A stretch of DNA of 64,000 nucleotides from Picochlorum sp. 'celeri' (GCA_010909725.1 JAACMV010000023.1:682001-746000); one strand, 5' to 3'. Positions 37,850-48,854 are shown, numbered from the stretch's first letter. Notes: generated from the sequence alone by a model not told the origin. A program made the numbers and translations.

Positions 37850-39311
37850 ATGGAGATGCAAACAGAGAATGATGGGGTGTATTGCAGCACTGCTGGTGCT
37901 GTGTTTCAGGAACGAGAAGCCTTGCAGGAACATTACCACTCTGAGTTTCATAGGTATGTGCATTCTCTTGTTCTGGCATTTTCCTTTCAGAAAAAATGAA
38001 GAGGGTGGTGGTGTTGAGTGTCCAAGAGAGCATTGAGAGATGGGTGTCGTTGCATGGTGCATGAGCACAATTCGCAATTTTTTCCAAATGTTCTGTAGCA
38101 TTCCTTTTTCTCTTTCTACAAAGCGTTCTACTACTATTACGCAGTATTATCAATATAATTAAAAAAAGAAATGATATGGATGGTGCAGGTATAATTTGAA
38201 GAGAAAGGTGGCTGGGTTGCCCCCTGTGACCAAGGAATGGTTTGAAGCACGGAGGGCTCAGATGACGTCGTCGTCGTCGAAGAAGAATGTGCAAAAGATA
38301 TGGATTGATCCTCTGTCGAAGAAAAAGTTTCTGAGTGAGAATACGTACGTGGTGTTTACAAAGTCGAAAAAGTATCAAGAGTTGGTGAGAAAGAGTGGCA
38401 AGCCTGCGCCAGAGCCTGTTGTCCGCATCAAGACTGTGGAAATGGATGGTAGGGCTAGTGTACCGTCATCATCCACGGTTGGGCATGGGGCAACGCTTAA
38501 ACCAGTTGCTGGAAGCATGGTGGATAGATTGATGAAGAATGCAGAGAAGGAAGAGGAGGAGGAGGACGAGGAGTCGGAATGGGAGACTGCGAGTGATGAG
38601 GAGGATCCGGATTCATGGGAGAAATGGGATGTATGTCGCTCCTTGTTTGATAATCATACGAGTGGAACGATGGAGGAGAATTTAGAGTACATGTGGAAAA
38701 CGTATGGATTTTACCTCCCAGATTCCAAGTACCTGAAAGATCCAGAGGGCTTGTTGGCATATCTTGGAGCAAAAATGCAGTATGGTAAATTGCCATTGTA
38801 CGAGTCGGGACTGAACCCAGATGCAAAGAGGATGGCGTCTCTTCATGGAGTGCAGCGGCATATGATTGATTCAGGAAAGTGCAAAATGCTCTATGATGGG
38901 AATGAGGATGAGTATGAGGATTATTATGACTATGGAGATGAGGAGATGGGAACGGATCTTATTATTGCGCCAGAGGATCTTCCATTCACTGCAACAGCTG
39001 GGTATGAGTTGGCTGTTCCATCAAAGAAGGGTGATGGAAGTGTCAGAATATTAGGGTCCAGAGAATTTGCAAGGTACTACAAGCAACGGCATAGAACTGG
39101 TGACACTAGAGCAAGCGCTTCTGCTGCATTAGTAGTATCCACATATAATCAGCTGACGGTTCCCATACTCGGAGATGGTACTGTCGAGGGAGTCCGTAGA
39201 GCAGAGCAGAAGAGAGTCATGAAGTGCAAACAGCGGGTAGAACGAGTTCGTCTTGCCGCCTCCCTCCGACGGAATGTCAATGATAATTTGCCAAAGAATG
39301 TACCATATTAG
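37850..39311 (+). CDS. REI1: REI1/ZNF622 pre-60S factor with degenerate zinc fingers
   Basis: Exons 37850-37953 and 38189-39311 around a 235-bp intron (GTATGT...GGTGCAG, phase 2) give 408 residues. Homology to yeast Rei1/human ZNF622 is clear: HRYNLKRKVAGLPPVT, MEENLEYMWKTYGFYLPD, YLKDPEGLLAYLGAKM, and the C-terminal ILGSREFARYYKQRH. Rei1 acts on cytoplasmic pre-60S particles, recycling Arx1 and probing the exit tunnel with its C-terminus. Most zinc ligands are missing: finger 1 keeps one Cys and both His, finger 2 has lost all four, the third has Ser/Asp/Tyr/Tyr, and the fourth keeps one His. The fold-forming residues between them remain. Confidence 0.88.
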
Positions 39312-39491
39312 TCAATTGATTGTCTTCATACTACATGTTACATGTTAAGAATCTATCTACAGGCTCACATTTCATGACCAACAGATTTTCATCGTTTCTC
39401 ACGTGATAACAAGCATATCTATCATGAATGCACGCAAAAATGGCTATAAAAAATCCAATAGGTCTGTAATGTATTCCACACAACAGCAATT

Positions 39492-40262
39492 TTACTCCTT
39501 GTCCACCCTGACCAATGTACCGCGAATACGTCCAGTTCTCCTGGCAGCAATAAGACCGACCTTCTGTCCTGGTGGTGCATCTCTGCGCACAGTAGATGCG
39601 TGTCCAATATGCTGATGGTTTCCTCCTCCGTGTGGATGCTCGACTGGATTCATAGCAACACCACGAACCTTTGGCCAGCTGTTGCGCTTGACGCGATACT
39701 TATGGTAGGCTCTTCCAGCCTTCAACAATGGCTTCTCGGTACGTCCTCCACCGGACACCTGTCCAACGGCGGCACGGCATGCACTGCTGATAATCTTCTT
39801 ACTTCCAGATGGGAGCTTAACACGGGTGATTCCAGCATCTGGGTTGTGGGCAACAATGATGGCATAGTCACCAGAGCACTTGGCAATGGATCCTCTGTCT
39901 CCTGGCTTCTCTTCTAAGTTGCAGACAATTGTACCTTCTGGCATTTCACCGATAGGCTTGACATTTCCAATAGTGAGGGTGGCATTCTTTCCACAGTACA
40001 CATACTGTCCAGAGTACACTCCCTCTGGTGCAATGAAGAGCTGCTTGTCCTTTCCAAACTTGTTCATGTTACGGAACTCAACCTTGGCCAAAGGAGCACC
40101 ACGTCCAGAATCGTGGATAATATCAGTAACTACACCACGAATGTATCCGTTCCTCTCATTTCCATCCAAAGGTCTGAGCTTGGCAGCTCCCTTTCTGTGT
40201 GTGTTGTGGGATTTGAAGACGGATCCTCTTCCCTTTCTCTGTCCACGAATGACACGTCCCAT
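39492..40262 (-). CDS. RPL8: Cytosolic large-subunit ribosomal protein uL2 (RPL8)
   Basis: Intronless in the coding part, 256 residues, the normal eukaryotic length. It reads [39 protein letters not shown] and, near the peptidyl-transferase centre, [20 protein letters not shown], which includes the conserved HPHGGGNHQ loop. It belongs to the 60S subunit. A TGTAG directly before the ATG could be a 3' splice site of a leader intron, as often seen for ribosomal protein genes, but no donor was chosen. It is convergent with the REI1 gene, itself a 60S maturation factor. Confidence 0.97.
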   Translation of the reverse strand: MGRVIRGQRKGRGSVFKSHNTHRKGAAKLRPLDGNERNGYIRGVVTDIIHDSGRGAPLAKVEFRNMNKFGKDKQLFIAPEGVYSGQYVYCGKNATLTIGNVKPIGEMPEGTIVCNLEEKPGDRGSIAKCSGDYAIIVAHNPDAGITRVKLPSGSKKIISSACRAAVGQVSGGGRTEKPLLKAGRAYHKYRVKRNSWPKVRGVAMNPVEHPHGGGNHQHIGHASTVRRDAPPGQKVGLIAARRTGRIRGTLVRVDKE

Positions 40263-41167
40263 CTACACATACATATAAAAGAATACTTAGAGACTTGTGT
40301 TGTCAGGCACGTTTTCCAACGAGTGGGCCATGAATTTATCGACGGCAGCCGAAACCCACGCAGACTCAGGAGACTCATATGAGATGGAAGCAAATCAAAT
40401 ACAGAAATACAGATGACTGGATCTTATCAACCATCATGCGAGATGTCGCACAACAATATCGCAAATCCTTGAATCGTGGCAAGGCGACGGCGGCCCCCTC
40501 ATGGCACCTCCATCCCCCTCACAGCCACCTCACAGCCATCACAAGTATCTACATTGATTGTCTTTCCATCCCACAGAATCCTTAGAGCATACGAAGGCTC
40601 TCTTCTTCACAGAAGACCATGTGCCGCCTCCACGGGTCGTGTTGCGAGGAATTCGCTCTTCTTCCAACAAGAGCCACCAGAATTCGCACTGGGCATTGAC
40701 GTACCTTTATAAATATATATCAAATATTGGATACAGATGATTGAGTGTATGGTTGGAGTATGGGAAGAACCATGGCACGCACGACGGTGTGATCAAATCG
40801 ATTAGACTATCCCATTAAATCTACGCATTGACGGTGAATACTGATACATCTTTGTATCTCCCATCAAACATACTTGTTGATAGGAATTTCAGAAAATAAA
40901 ATGATACTTCAGGTTGTTGCTGCAACATCACCACTTGATGTCTCGTGCAAGTCACACACGCGTCTTTCGTTTTCAATCCATCATCTTGTATACAATATAT
41001 CAGTTACATGCGTTACTACTACTATACATGCATCAACAAGTTGAGCATTAAAAAAGAAACAGAAGAAGGAACAATAAAAATGACAAGACAAGACACCACA
41101 AAAAACCATGCCATGTCCATCATTCTCCTCAAGAAGAATGATTCAGCCCATTCGTTCATGAATTCAT
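40263..41167. promoter_or_regulatory. Upstream region of uL2 gene
   Basis: 905 bp between the uL2 start (minus) and the end of a small minus-strand ORF. The uL2 promoter must lie here. TATA-like runs (TATAAATATATATC) occur near 40710. ORFs on the plus strand look like chance. No RNA gene was recognised. Confidence 0.35.
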
Positions 41168-41503
41168 TCACAAAGGCTCAATGCCAGTTCCAAGCCAAGA
41201 ATACAAAGCCGTCTTTATATCCAAGGCAAGTTTTGCCAATCCATGAGGATGTGTCTTTTCATAGTCCTCTTCTTCCTCCTCCTCTAGCTGACCTTGCTGC
41301 TGTTCCAACTGAACTGCTTCCTCCTCGACTGGCAGTTCATCGCCTCTCTCCTGTCGCATTGGAGCTTGTTTCTTATGCCCATGGTGATGAGATTTCGATC
41401 CCTTCTTCAGTCTAGAATGGGCAATCACACGATCACGTGTCCGGGACTGTCGAGACACGACAAGGGCAGAAGGCCCTATTGGGGTTACAAGAATACGTTG
41501 CAT
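41168..41503 (-). CDS. Small hypothetical protein with acidic stretch
   Basis: 111 codons from ATG 41503. The first ~35 residues have basic and Ser/Val character (RILVTPIGPSALVVSRQSRT) and might be an organelle presequence. A His/Lys-rich patch (KSHHHGHKKQ) and a Glu run (EEEEEEDYEK) follow, then a C-terminal helix-like segment (LAKLALDIKTALYSWLG). I do not recognise it. Codon-level evidence is weak, but the C-terminal segment looks protein-like. Confidence 0.4.
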   Translation of the reverse strand: MQRILVTPIGPSALVVSRQSRTRDRVIAHSRLKKGSKSHHHGHKKQAPMRQERGDELPVEEEAVQLEQQQGQLEEEEEEDYEKTHPHGLAKLALDIKTALYSWLGTGIEPL

Positions 41504-42011
41504 CGTATCCGAATACAAATAGGTTTGATATGAAATTTCAAGATGTATTTCTTAATATCGCATTAATCATTCAGAATGTAGGGTTTCTTTCTGTGTCATG
41601 TTTTTTTTCGACATTCTGCCTCGGACACGTCATCACCGTCGATCGGAAGAGTCCTTAAATAGATATAAATGAACATCTATGTACTCCACCTCCTCCTCCT
41701 CTCTGATCGAGTCTAATAATGTATAAAACGTGATCAATATTACGATGAATTCTGGATCTACGTTAGATTGCCAATCATCATCATCATCATCCCATGCATG
41801 CATGGGATTTGACCCTCATGTGGGTGTGTACACACATTGGATTGTCCAATGAAGAAGCAAGTACCTGCTTTTTCCCAGGCATGTCCTGTCATTGCCTGGG
41901 ACAGGGGCATTGTCATCTCATGATGCGTCCGAGTGACTCACGCATGATTGATCTGATACTCCTTAATCTTTATACAAATTGTTTATATCGAAGGAACCTA
42001 CTGCTGCTGCG
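41504..42011. promoter_or_regulatory. Divergent spacer dense in palindromes
   Basis: 508 bp. It includes a 16-bp perfect palindrome (41791-41806, half-site CCCATGCA, containing CATGCATG), a 12-bp palindrome (41824-41835, half-site GTGTGT), a 7-bp hairpin with 3-nt loop (41835-41851) and two interleaved inverted repeats at 41873-41905. It precedes the secreted fibronectin-III-like gene. Confidence 0.5.
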
Positions 42012-43022
42012 ATGGTGGGCGTGCGCGCCGCTCACATGTCACATGTGATGAGGACAATGATGCTGCTGGTGTGCTGTGGCCTACCAGGCATGGTATGGGG
42101 AGCGGACGGGGCGTGCAGAGGAGCAACGAGTCGGGATGTGCTCTCAAACCTGCAGATTTACAGTGGGAATGAGAATGCTATTCTCATGTGGGAGTACCCG
42201 GAGGGTGTGTGTTTCCTGAGTTTTGTGGTGAGTGCCACAGAGCTGGATGGCTCTGGGCAGGATGTGAAGGAGGCTGCATCATTTGAGACTACCTTGAGAA
42301 ATACACTTGTGCCAAAGCTGAAAAACGGCATTCCTTATCGGTTTGATGTGCAAGTCAAGTATGCGCGTGATGCGTTCGGCCCGTCAATTTCCAACACAAC
42401 CATACCATCGACTCCATGCAAGCAGAAGGGAGAGCCAGGGCCTGTCAAAGGCCTGAGCGTGGTGCGACAGACACCAGAATCTGTGGAGATTTGCTGGTCT
42501 GCCCCCGAGGAGGGAGTCGGGTGTGTCGATGAATACATTATTGGGAAGAGAATGAAACCCAGGAATGATGCCGAGGCATTTTCAGAGGAATTCGAATGGA
42601 GTATAAGCAAAGCAGCACTCCCTGGCTGCCATACATTTACAGACCATGAGCTCAATCGACCATATGAATATGGTGTCCAAGCATATAATGCTCCTTCACA
42701 GATTGGCGGTGAGGCCAAGGTTGTCAATGTGTATGTGGCTGATTCATGGCGATGTCTTCCTCTTGGAACGTACTACCCCACATGCCAGGCTGCCAAGGAT
42801 GGTGTCTGTGAGGCACTTGACTGCTCTGAGATTGCAGCTCAGGATAAATGTGATCTCCCATCGGTGAGAAAGTATGATGCATTGAGAAAAACTGTTGTTC
42901 AGTACTGCTCAAGCGTTTGTCCATGTGATGTGCCTGATGAGGAAGAGATTGCCGTCATTGATGAATTGGAGTGGATGGATTTTCAGAGTCCTCTGCTGGG
43001 TGATGACATCTGCTGCGCATAA
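42012..43022 (+). CDS. Secreted fibronectin type III-like protein
   Basis: Intronless, 336 residues from the first ATG; the ATG at 42048 gives a tighter signal peptide (MRTMMLLVCCGLPGMVWG, then ADGAC). Two ~90-residue fibronectin-III-like beta domains follow (AILMWEYPEGVCFLSFVV ending PYRFDVQVKY; SVEICWSAPEEGVGCVDEY ending PYEYGVQAYNAPS). The C-terminus is a Cys-rich segment of eleven or more Cys (CLPLGTYYPTC, CEALDCSEIAAQDKC, YCSSVCPCDV, DICCA). Extracellular or cell-surface adhesion is inferred. A related domain style occurs in the hydroxyproline-rich Hint protein at 54.5-58 kb. Confidence 0.65.
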   Translation: MVGVRAAHMSHVMRTMMLLVCCGLPGMVWGADGACRGATSRDVLSNLQIYSGNENAILMWEYPEGVCFLSFVVSATELDGSGQDVKEAASFETTLRNTLVPKLKNGIPYRFDVQVKYARDAFGPSISNTTIPSTPCKQKGEPGPVKGLSVVRQTPESVEICWSAPEEGVGCVDEYIIGKRMKPRNDAEAFSEEFEWSISKAALPGCHTFTDHELNRPYEYGVQAYNAPSQIGGEAKVVNVYVADSWRCLPLGTYYPTCQAAKDGVCEALDCSEIAAQDKCDLPSVRKYDALRKTVVQYCSSVCPCDVPDEEEIAVIDELEWMDFQSPLLGDDICCA

Positions 43023-43062
43023 TCAATTATTAAATCATTGAATCACTCTTATTTCGAATTGA

Positions 43063-43890
43063 TTATTGAAGGATTGCATGCTTGACTGCGGTATACATGA
43101 ACGCCGAAGCCATTATGACGCATATATGAAAGGCCTCGTGATACCCAAAAAGAGACGGAGCAACATTTGGCCAGTGCATAGCATACATGAGGCCACCAAT
43201 TGAATACGTCAGTCCTGCACGCAATAGTATGATCATCATGTATTTTGTACTTGAAGTATTGTCTGATGTTCAGTATATAGATAAAAAACAAACACAACAC
43301 ACACCTCCTGCCACAAGATTAGTATACACTGTCGGCCCAAACATATCATGAATGTTGCTCAACACTGGAATCCCAATCCAACCCAAGGCAATGTATAAAG
43401 CAACAGACACCATCTTTGATTGAAACCCGCCTGCGTTGAAGATGGAATGTACAATCCCCAGTATAGCTCCAACCCACACGAGGAGCAACAAGTATGATGC
43501 ATTCACCTCCTCTCTGTCCAATGCAAGTGCACAGAATGGCGTGTATGTACCAGCTATCAACATGTATATAGCTGCATGATCCCATCTTCGAAGCATCAAT
43601 CGTGTCTCTGGGTCCCAATGAGGTGTGTGGTATATCGATGAGATGCTGAACAGGCATGTTGTGCTTAGTGCAAATACCAGACACGCAGCTCTGCTGATGG
43701 GCGTCGATGCCTCAAAGATCAATCGGATACCTACACTCATGAACAAATTGGGATGAATACTATTTAATATGCCTTCTATCGACATCGATTGTCCCGTACC
43801 GAAAGGAATCGAGAGAAAAGCAGCAATTATGTGGGAAACCCCACGGAGCTTGGCCTTTGCAGGCGCCTGGGCTTTATTTGCAGTGCCCAT
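43063..43890 (-). CDS. PAQR/hemolysin III-family membrane protein
   Basis: Exons 43890-43305 and 43214-43063 around a 90-bp intron (GTGTGT...GCGTGCAG, phase 1) give 245 residues with seven predicted membrane helices. Family residues are visible: SSIYHTPHWDPETR, RRWDHAAIYMLIAGTYTPF and, in the second exon, LFGYHEAFHICVIMAS, which together hold the His/Asp/Ser sites of the metal-binding CREST superfamily. This subgroup (HlyIII/YqfA/PAQR) acts in membrane lipid homeostasis or hydrolase-type signalling. Without the second exon the last helix would be lost. The substrate is unknown. Confidence 0.87.
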
Positions 43891-44115
43891 TTTATCAGCG
43901 TCCCTATAATACTCTATTACGATCTACAATACTATTTATTTTATCGATTTAATGACACAAAGTACGATTTTCTGCGTGAATGAGCGTCACGTCATCGTTT
44001 TTATGTTGTTTGTTTGTCCAACCACATTTTCAAAGTTGATCTGTTGCCTGACATCAACAAATGGCATGCACTCGCTCCCTTTTCCTTCCTATGGTAGGAT
44101 ATCTCATTATCATTG

Positions 44116-45939
44116 TTACTCTAATGGATACATGATGACATTTCTGTCAGGGAACTGTTTCTTGATATCCGGCACAATGCTCTTGGCATCGCCAATAATC
44201 ATAACTGTCATCTGTTTTGGATGCAAATGTCTTGCTGCAGCTGCCTGCACGCTCTGTGGGGTCGCGGTTTTCACCTTGTCCATGTACTCGTAAATATAGT
44301 TCTCATCAATACCGAACGTTTCAAATATGACAGCCCTTCTCAGTTGGTTCTGCAGACTTGCAAAACTGAAAACAAATGAATTTAAAGTTTGCTCTTGTGC
44401 TCTCCTGAATTCCTCATCACTGGGAATCATGGTCGTTGCCATATCAAGCGTAGTGAACAGGCTTTTTAATAGTGGTGCTGGTCTTTCTGTTTGCGCCGTG
44501 GCGAGAAAGAGACCAGGATGATCAATTGGGGTCGATGCCCAACCAGCCGAGACAGAGTAGGCCAGGCCTTCTTTGCTGCGAATGCGATCAAACAAGCTGC
44601 CCCCAAATGAATTGAGCAGCTCCGAAAGAATACCTAGATCTATTTCATCTGGATCTTTAAGGGCTATTCCAGGCTCTGCCACCGCTACCGTGCTCTGTCT
44701 CAAGCCTGGTGAGTCAATGATGTACACATTGCCTGCTACATCTGTTTGGTCTGGAATCCCTGGGTTTGGAACGGCCACAGTATCATTCGAGGCATCACTC
44801 TTCCAATCTTGAAAGTAATCTTGTAATGTACGGGTCATGCGTTTTGTGTTGAAATCGCCGACAATACCAATAACGGTGGCCTTGGGATTCTCATGTTTTT
44901 CAATCCATGCTCGCATGTCATCCATGGTCGTCTGAACAATCTGATCCTCGGTCGGCTCGGCAATATATACTGAATCTTTACCATAGATTAGCTTTTCAAT
45001 CTCTCGAAGTGGCACATTCTGTGGAGAATCATTCTTGTGAGCCAAAGCATTGATCAACTGCAACTTGTTCAACCGCAATTTGCTCTCAGACAAGTGAGGA
45101 TCCTGCACCATTTCAGATACAAGTCCCACTACTCTACTCTCATCCCCTTTCAAGCACGAAAATCCAAATGTTACGGCTTCAGAACCCGATCCTCCTTCTA
45201 TCTGTGCAGACAAGCTTTCTAAAATTTCATCAAACTCTTCCTCTGGATGAGAAACACTCCCACCAGATCTCTGTATCGATGCAGATAAAGTCGACAATGC
45301 TGGATTGGAAGCTGGAGCGAGTCTATCTCCCCCCTTGATGGATACAATCCCACGCACAAGAGGCACTTCATGGTCCTCTAGAAGGATAAGCCTGACACCA
45401 TTCTTCAAGCGCAACCTTGTATACGTTGGCGCATCCGGTGTTTTGATCTCTGAAAATGATTCAGGCAGCGATGGAAGGCTATCAAACGCGGATTTCACCC
45501 GCTGATCAAATTGATACATGGTGGTCACCTCAGGAGGAGGTGGACCAGCATGGGCATCACTTGAAACACCACCACACCCAAGTTGCAGGGCAAGCATACT
45601 CCCGACAACAGATACAGCTGCCTGTCGTACAATGTCTCCAGTAGATGCAGAAGCAGGTGTCTGTGCCCTTGAACAATGCAATGCTCTGCCTGGGACCACC
45701 ACCCTACCACTCATAGCTCCTTCTTGCCTACCATGCCATTCTCGTGGTCCCGATACCGACCTTATTTTCATCGTGTCACCATGTGTGAAACAGGCATATA
45801 GTAATTGAAAATTGTATCGATCAGCCGAAAGACTTGGATGGATGACATCAAACCTTGGGTGTTTTCTAAATCTTAACATCGGAAGAAAAGCGTGGTCTGA
45901 TTGACGGATGGTCCTATTCTGTCCAAAATTTTCAAGCAT
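44116..45939 (-). CDS. M16-type peptidase homologue lacking the zinc motif, probably plastid
   Basis: Intronless, 607 residues. The M16B fold is recognisable (YTRLRLKNGVRLILLEDHEV, SIKGGDRLAP, VVGLVSEMVQDP, IVGDFNTKRMTRTLQDYF, VYIIDSPGLRQSTVAVAEPG, GGSLFDRIRSKEGLAYSVSA). At the place of HxxEH it reads NPALSTLSASIQRSGG, so the zinc ligands are absent; it is likely a non-catalytic partner. Residues ~75-130 look like a bipartite lumen signal ending SSDAHAG. The Met at residue 57 (45771) is an alternative start directly before transit-peptide-like sequence. Confidence 0.8.
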   Translation of the reverse strand: MLENFGQNRTIRQSDHAFLPMLRFRKHPRFDVIHPSLSADRYNFQLLYACFTHGDTMKIRSVSGPREWHGRQEGAMSGRVVVPGRALHCSRAQTPASASTGDIVRQAAVSVVGSMLALQLGCGGVSSDAHAGPPPPEVTTMYQFDQRVKSAFDSLPSLPESFSEIKTPDAPTYTRLRLKNGVRLILLEDHEVPLVRGIVSIKGGDRLAPASNPALSTLSASIQRSGGSVSHPEEEFDEILESLSAQIEGGSGSEAVTFGFSCLKGDESRVVGLVSEMVQDPHLSESKLRLNKLQLINALAHKNDSPQNVPLREIEKLIYGKDSVYIAEPTEDQIVQTTMDDMRAWIEKHENPKATVIGIVGDFNTKRMTRTLQDYFQDWKSDASNDTVAVPNPGIPDQTDVAGNVYIIDSPGLRQSTVAVAEPGIALKDPDEIDLGILSELLNSFGGSLFDRIRSKEGLAYSVSAGWASTPIDHPGLFLATAQTERPAPLLKSLFTTLDMATTMIPSDEEFRRAQEQTLNSFVFSFASLQNQLRRAVIFETFGIDENYIYEYMDKVKTATPQSVQAAAARHLHPKQMTVMIIGDAKSIVPDIKKQFPDRNVIMYPLE

Positions 45940-46005
45940 CAGAGTACAATTAATGCCTAAAATACATTAATCAAGCATATTCTCGTGTTGATTGATTCAT
46001 CCACC

Positions 46006-47986
46006 ATGGGAAAGGGTGATACGAGTGAAAAGGCTGCAACCATGTCTCATGGGGTGTTCTCACGCCATACTGTGTGCTTGGTTCTGGATTACGGATCACA
46101 ATACACTCAATTGATTGCAAGAAGAATTCGTGACAATGGAGTTTTGTCAATGTTGCTTCCAGGGGATGTTTCTTTGGTGCGTCATGCATCCCACATTGTC
46201 ATGCATGTTCGATTCGCCTCTGTCGGAGGCAGTATGGAGCATGATGCGTGATATCATGATGTATTTCTGACTGATACTAATGAAATATTTCTACATCGTG
46301 TAGGATCGTATCAAAGAGGCGCAGCCAAAGGCAATTATTCTGTCTGGAGGGCCAAACTCTGTCCATGTGGAAGGGGCTCCTCGTTTACCTGATGGATTCT
46401 TCGAGTATTGTGATGAGCATAGTATACCAGTGCTTGGTATTTGCTATGGGATGCAGTTAATCGTGCATTCTCTGGGAGGCGAGGTGAAGAGTGCTACTGG
46501 TGGAGGAGAGTATGGAAGGATGCCAGTGCACACTGTGTCTGATTCCATCTTGTATGAGGGTGTTGATGGTCCATCGCAGTTGGTATGGATGAGTCATGGT
46601 GATGAGGCAGTGCGACTGCCTGATGGATTTGTTTGTGTTGGTAAGAGTGAACAGGGGGCTGTTGTTGCGATTGAGAGCCCGTCGCGGAAGATTTTTGGGC
46701 TCCAATATCATCCAGAAGTGGTTCACTCAGAGCGAGGTGGGGAAACGATCAAACACTTTCTGTTCGATTTGGCACAGCTGAGTGGAGATTGGAAGATGGA
46801 GAATGTCTTGGAAGAAGAGATGGAAAAGGTGAGGAAGCAAGTTGGGCCAAAGGATCATGTTATTTGTGCATTATCTGGAGGTGTGGACTCTACTGTGGCT
46901 GCCACCCTTGTGCACAAGGTTTTGGGTGATCGTTTGCACTGTGTTTTCGTTGACAACGGTTTACTTCGGTATAAAGAAGGAGAGAGAGTTATGAGTACGT
47001 TCAAAGAGCATCTGCATTTACCAGTGACAAAAATTGATGATTCCAAGCGCATGCTGTCCAAGCTGGCAGGGGTATCTGATCCCGAGAAGAAACGTAAGAC
47101 GATTGGGGCAGGATTCATAGACGTGTTTTCGGAATTTGCAACAAAACTTGAGAATGAATTGGGCCACAAGCCTAAATTTTTAGTTCAAGGAACTCTGTAT
47201 CCCGATGTGATTGAATCATGCCCTCCTCCAGGGAAGGGCCAGAAGCACAGTCACACTATCAAGAGTCATCATAATGTCGGTGGATTGCCCGAGGATTTGC
47301 AATTTGATTTAATTGAACCATTACGGGAATTGTTCAAGGATGAAGTACGGGCGATGGGAAGGCTTTTGGGTGTGCCAGAACAGTTTATAGCTCGCCATCC
47401 ATTCCCAGGACCTGGTCTGGCTGTCAGAGTGCTGGGTGATGTGACTGAAAACAATGCACTGGATATCTTGCGGGACGTAGATGAAGTATACATTAATGCT
47501 ATTAAAGAACATGGATTATATGATAAAATTTGGCAGGCATTTGCAGTATTTTTGCCCATTAAGAGTGTTGGTACGTGTTTTTTGTGCAAAAGAAGGACTG
47601 TCGCGGTGATGATTGAAGAAAATTACAATTGCTGTTCAATCCGACTGTACAACGTACATCATGGTGGACACGCTGACCCTTCCCCAGCTGAGCGACACAA
47701 ATTACTCTTCTTCCTCATTGTGGCATATGACAATGTACCATGAATTGATACTAGTATCCTTTTGTTTGTCTACCCTGCAGGAGTCCAAGGAGATCAGAGA
47801 ACGCATTCCTACGTTGTTGGTCTAAGGGCAGTTACGTCATCCGATGGCATGACTGCAGACTGGTATCCCTTTGAACCAAGCTTTCTTCAGTATGTCTCTA
47901 CCAAAATCTGCAATACGATTCGAGGGGTCAACCGAGTCGTCTATGATGTCACATCAAAGCCTCCTGGAACAATCGAGTGGGAATAA
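46006..47986 (+). CDS. GMPS: GMP synthase (glutamine-hydrolysing)
   Basis: Three exons: 46006-46176, 46304-47570 and 47781-47986, donors GTGCGT and GTACGT, giving 547 residues. The N-terminal class I amidotransferase starts [20 protein letters not shown], with nucleophile loop [10 protein letters not shown] and LQYHPEV. The ATP pyrophosphatase P-loop is [12 protein letters not shown]. The GMPS dimerisation domain holds [17 protein letters not shown] and, across the last intron, [19 protein letters not shown]. It converts XMP to GMP with glutamine and ATP. The last exon ends TIEWE, the normal GMPS terminus. Introns are 127 and 210 bp. Confidence 0.96.
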
Positions 47987-48328
47987 ATTCAATCGATCCT
48001 TGAAGAAATGGCTGTAAAATAAAAAACCTAGATTAGTCACAAATTAACGTACTCCATTGGTACGATATACGTGGATATTCCCGAGAATCGCCAAAGAATT
48101 AAGGACAGCATGTGCAAGTTCTGCATGTCAACTTGACTGGTGTCGATTCCGTAGGCGACGGTACTATTCAATTTCCTCGAATTAATGACATAAAACTAGT
48201 ATACTATTGTAGATCAATTCTATTTCCTGGACACGACAGCTAGCAGAAAAGTACTTGTGCCACGACATGCGTCTTTGGTCCTAGAGAGAATGTGACTCTG
48301 TTTTTCTGTCTAAAATAGTCTATGCATT
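47987..48328. other. Spacer, nothing recognised
   Basis: 342 bp between GMP synthase and the small membrane protein, both on the plus strand. AT-rich, no ORF or clear repeat. Confidence 0.35.
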
Positions 48329-48854
48329 ATGGAGGACCATCGCGAGGGAGAATCAACAACTAAAGAATCCACCTCTCAGCATGCATTGACTCCATACTCT
48401 CTTCTATCAATTGGATCTGCTGCATTTGCAGGGGCAGCAGTACTCACTGGGACTATGCACTATTACGGAACTGCCAAGGCACTGTCGAAAGAGGGCATAC
48501 CCCCATCTTCTCGATACCAAGCATTCCCAGTTGCTGCAAAAGCTTTAACTGTAAGTACTCTGGGATGCGTGCTGTTTGGAGCCTTGGCAGCATGGGGCAT
48601 GACTTCTTTTGGTCAAGTAGCATACAAAGACACAGCAGGTGTCTCAATTCCTGATGCCATATCTCTGGCCAAGCAACAACGGGTGCGGTTTTACATACCA
48701 TTGGCACAAATAAATAGCAGTTCTGAGATGTATTTTATTATTAAAATAATGTCATTCTGTCTTTGGTTGGCGAATGCAGGAGATTATACAAAATGAGTTT
48801 CGGAAGCGCCTCCAGTCATCATCTGGACAGCATCCCAATGATGATCAACCATAG
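48329..48854 (+). CDS. Small two-helix membrane protein, TMEM242-like (tentative)
   Basis: Exons 48329-48682 and 48780-48854 around a 97-bp phase-0 intron (GTGCGG...GAATGCAG) give 142 residues. Two hydrophobic helices (LLSIGSAAFAGAAVLTG; TLGCVLFGALAAWGMTSFG) flank a short loop, and the C-terminus is a charged helix completed by exon 2 (AKQQREIIQNEFRKRLQ). The layout, with FPVAAKALTVST just before the second helix, recalls TMEM242/DUF1358, a mitochondrial inner-membrane assembly factor for ATP synthase and complex I in mammals. The similarity is weak, so the name is only a suggestion. Confidence 0.5.

Noticed and set aside
37767..38036. 89-codon plus-strand ORF overlapping the REI1 first exon
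   Set aside because: The other frame contains the conserved REI1 exon ending at a good splice site.
40945..41415. 156-codon plus-strand ORF
   Set aside because: Starts with a non-ATG codon, is partly antisense to the small minus-strand ORF, and has no protein-like features.
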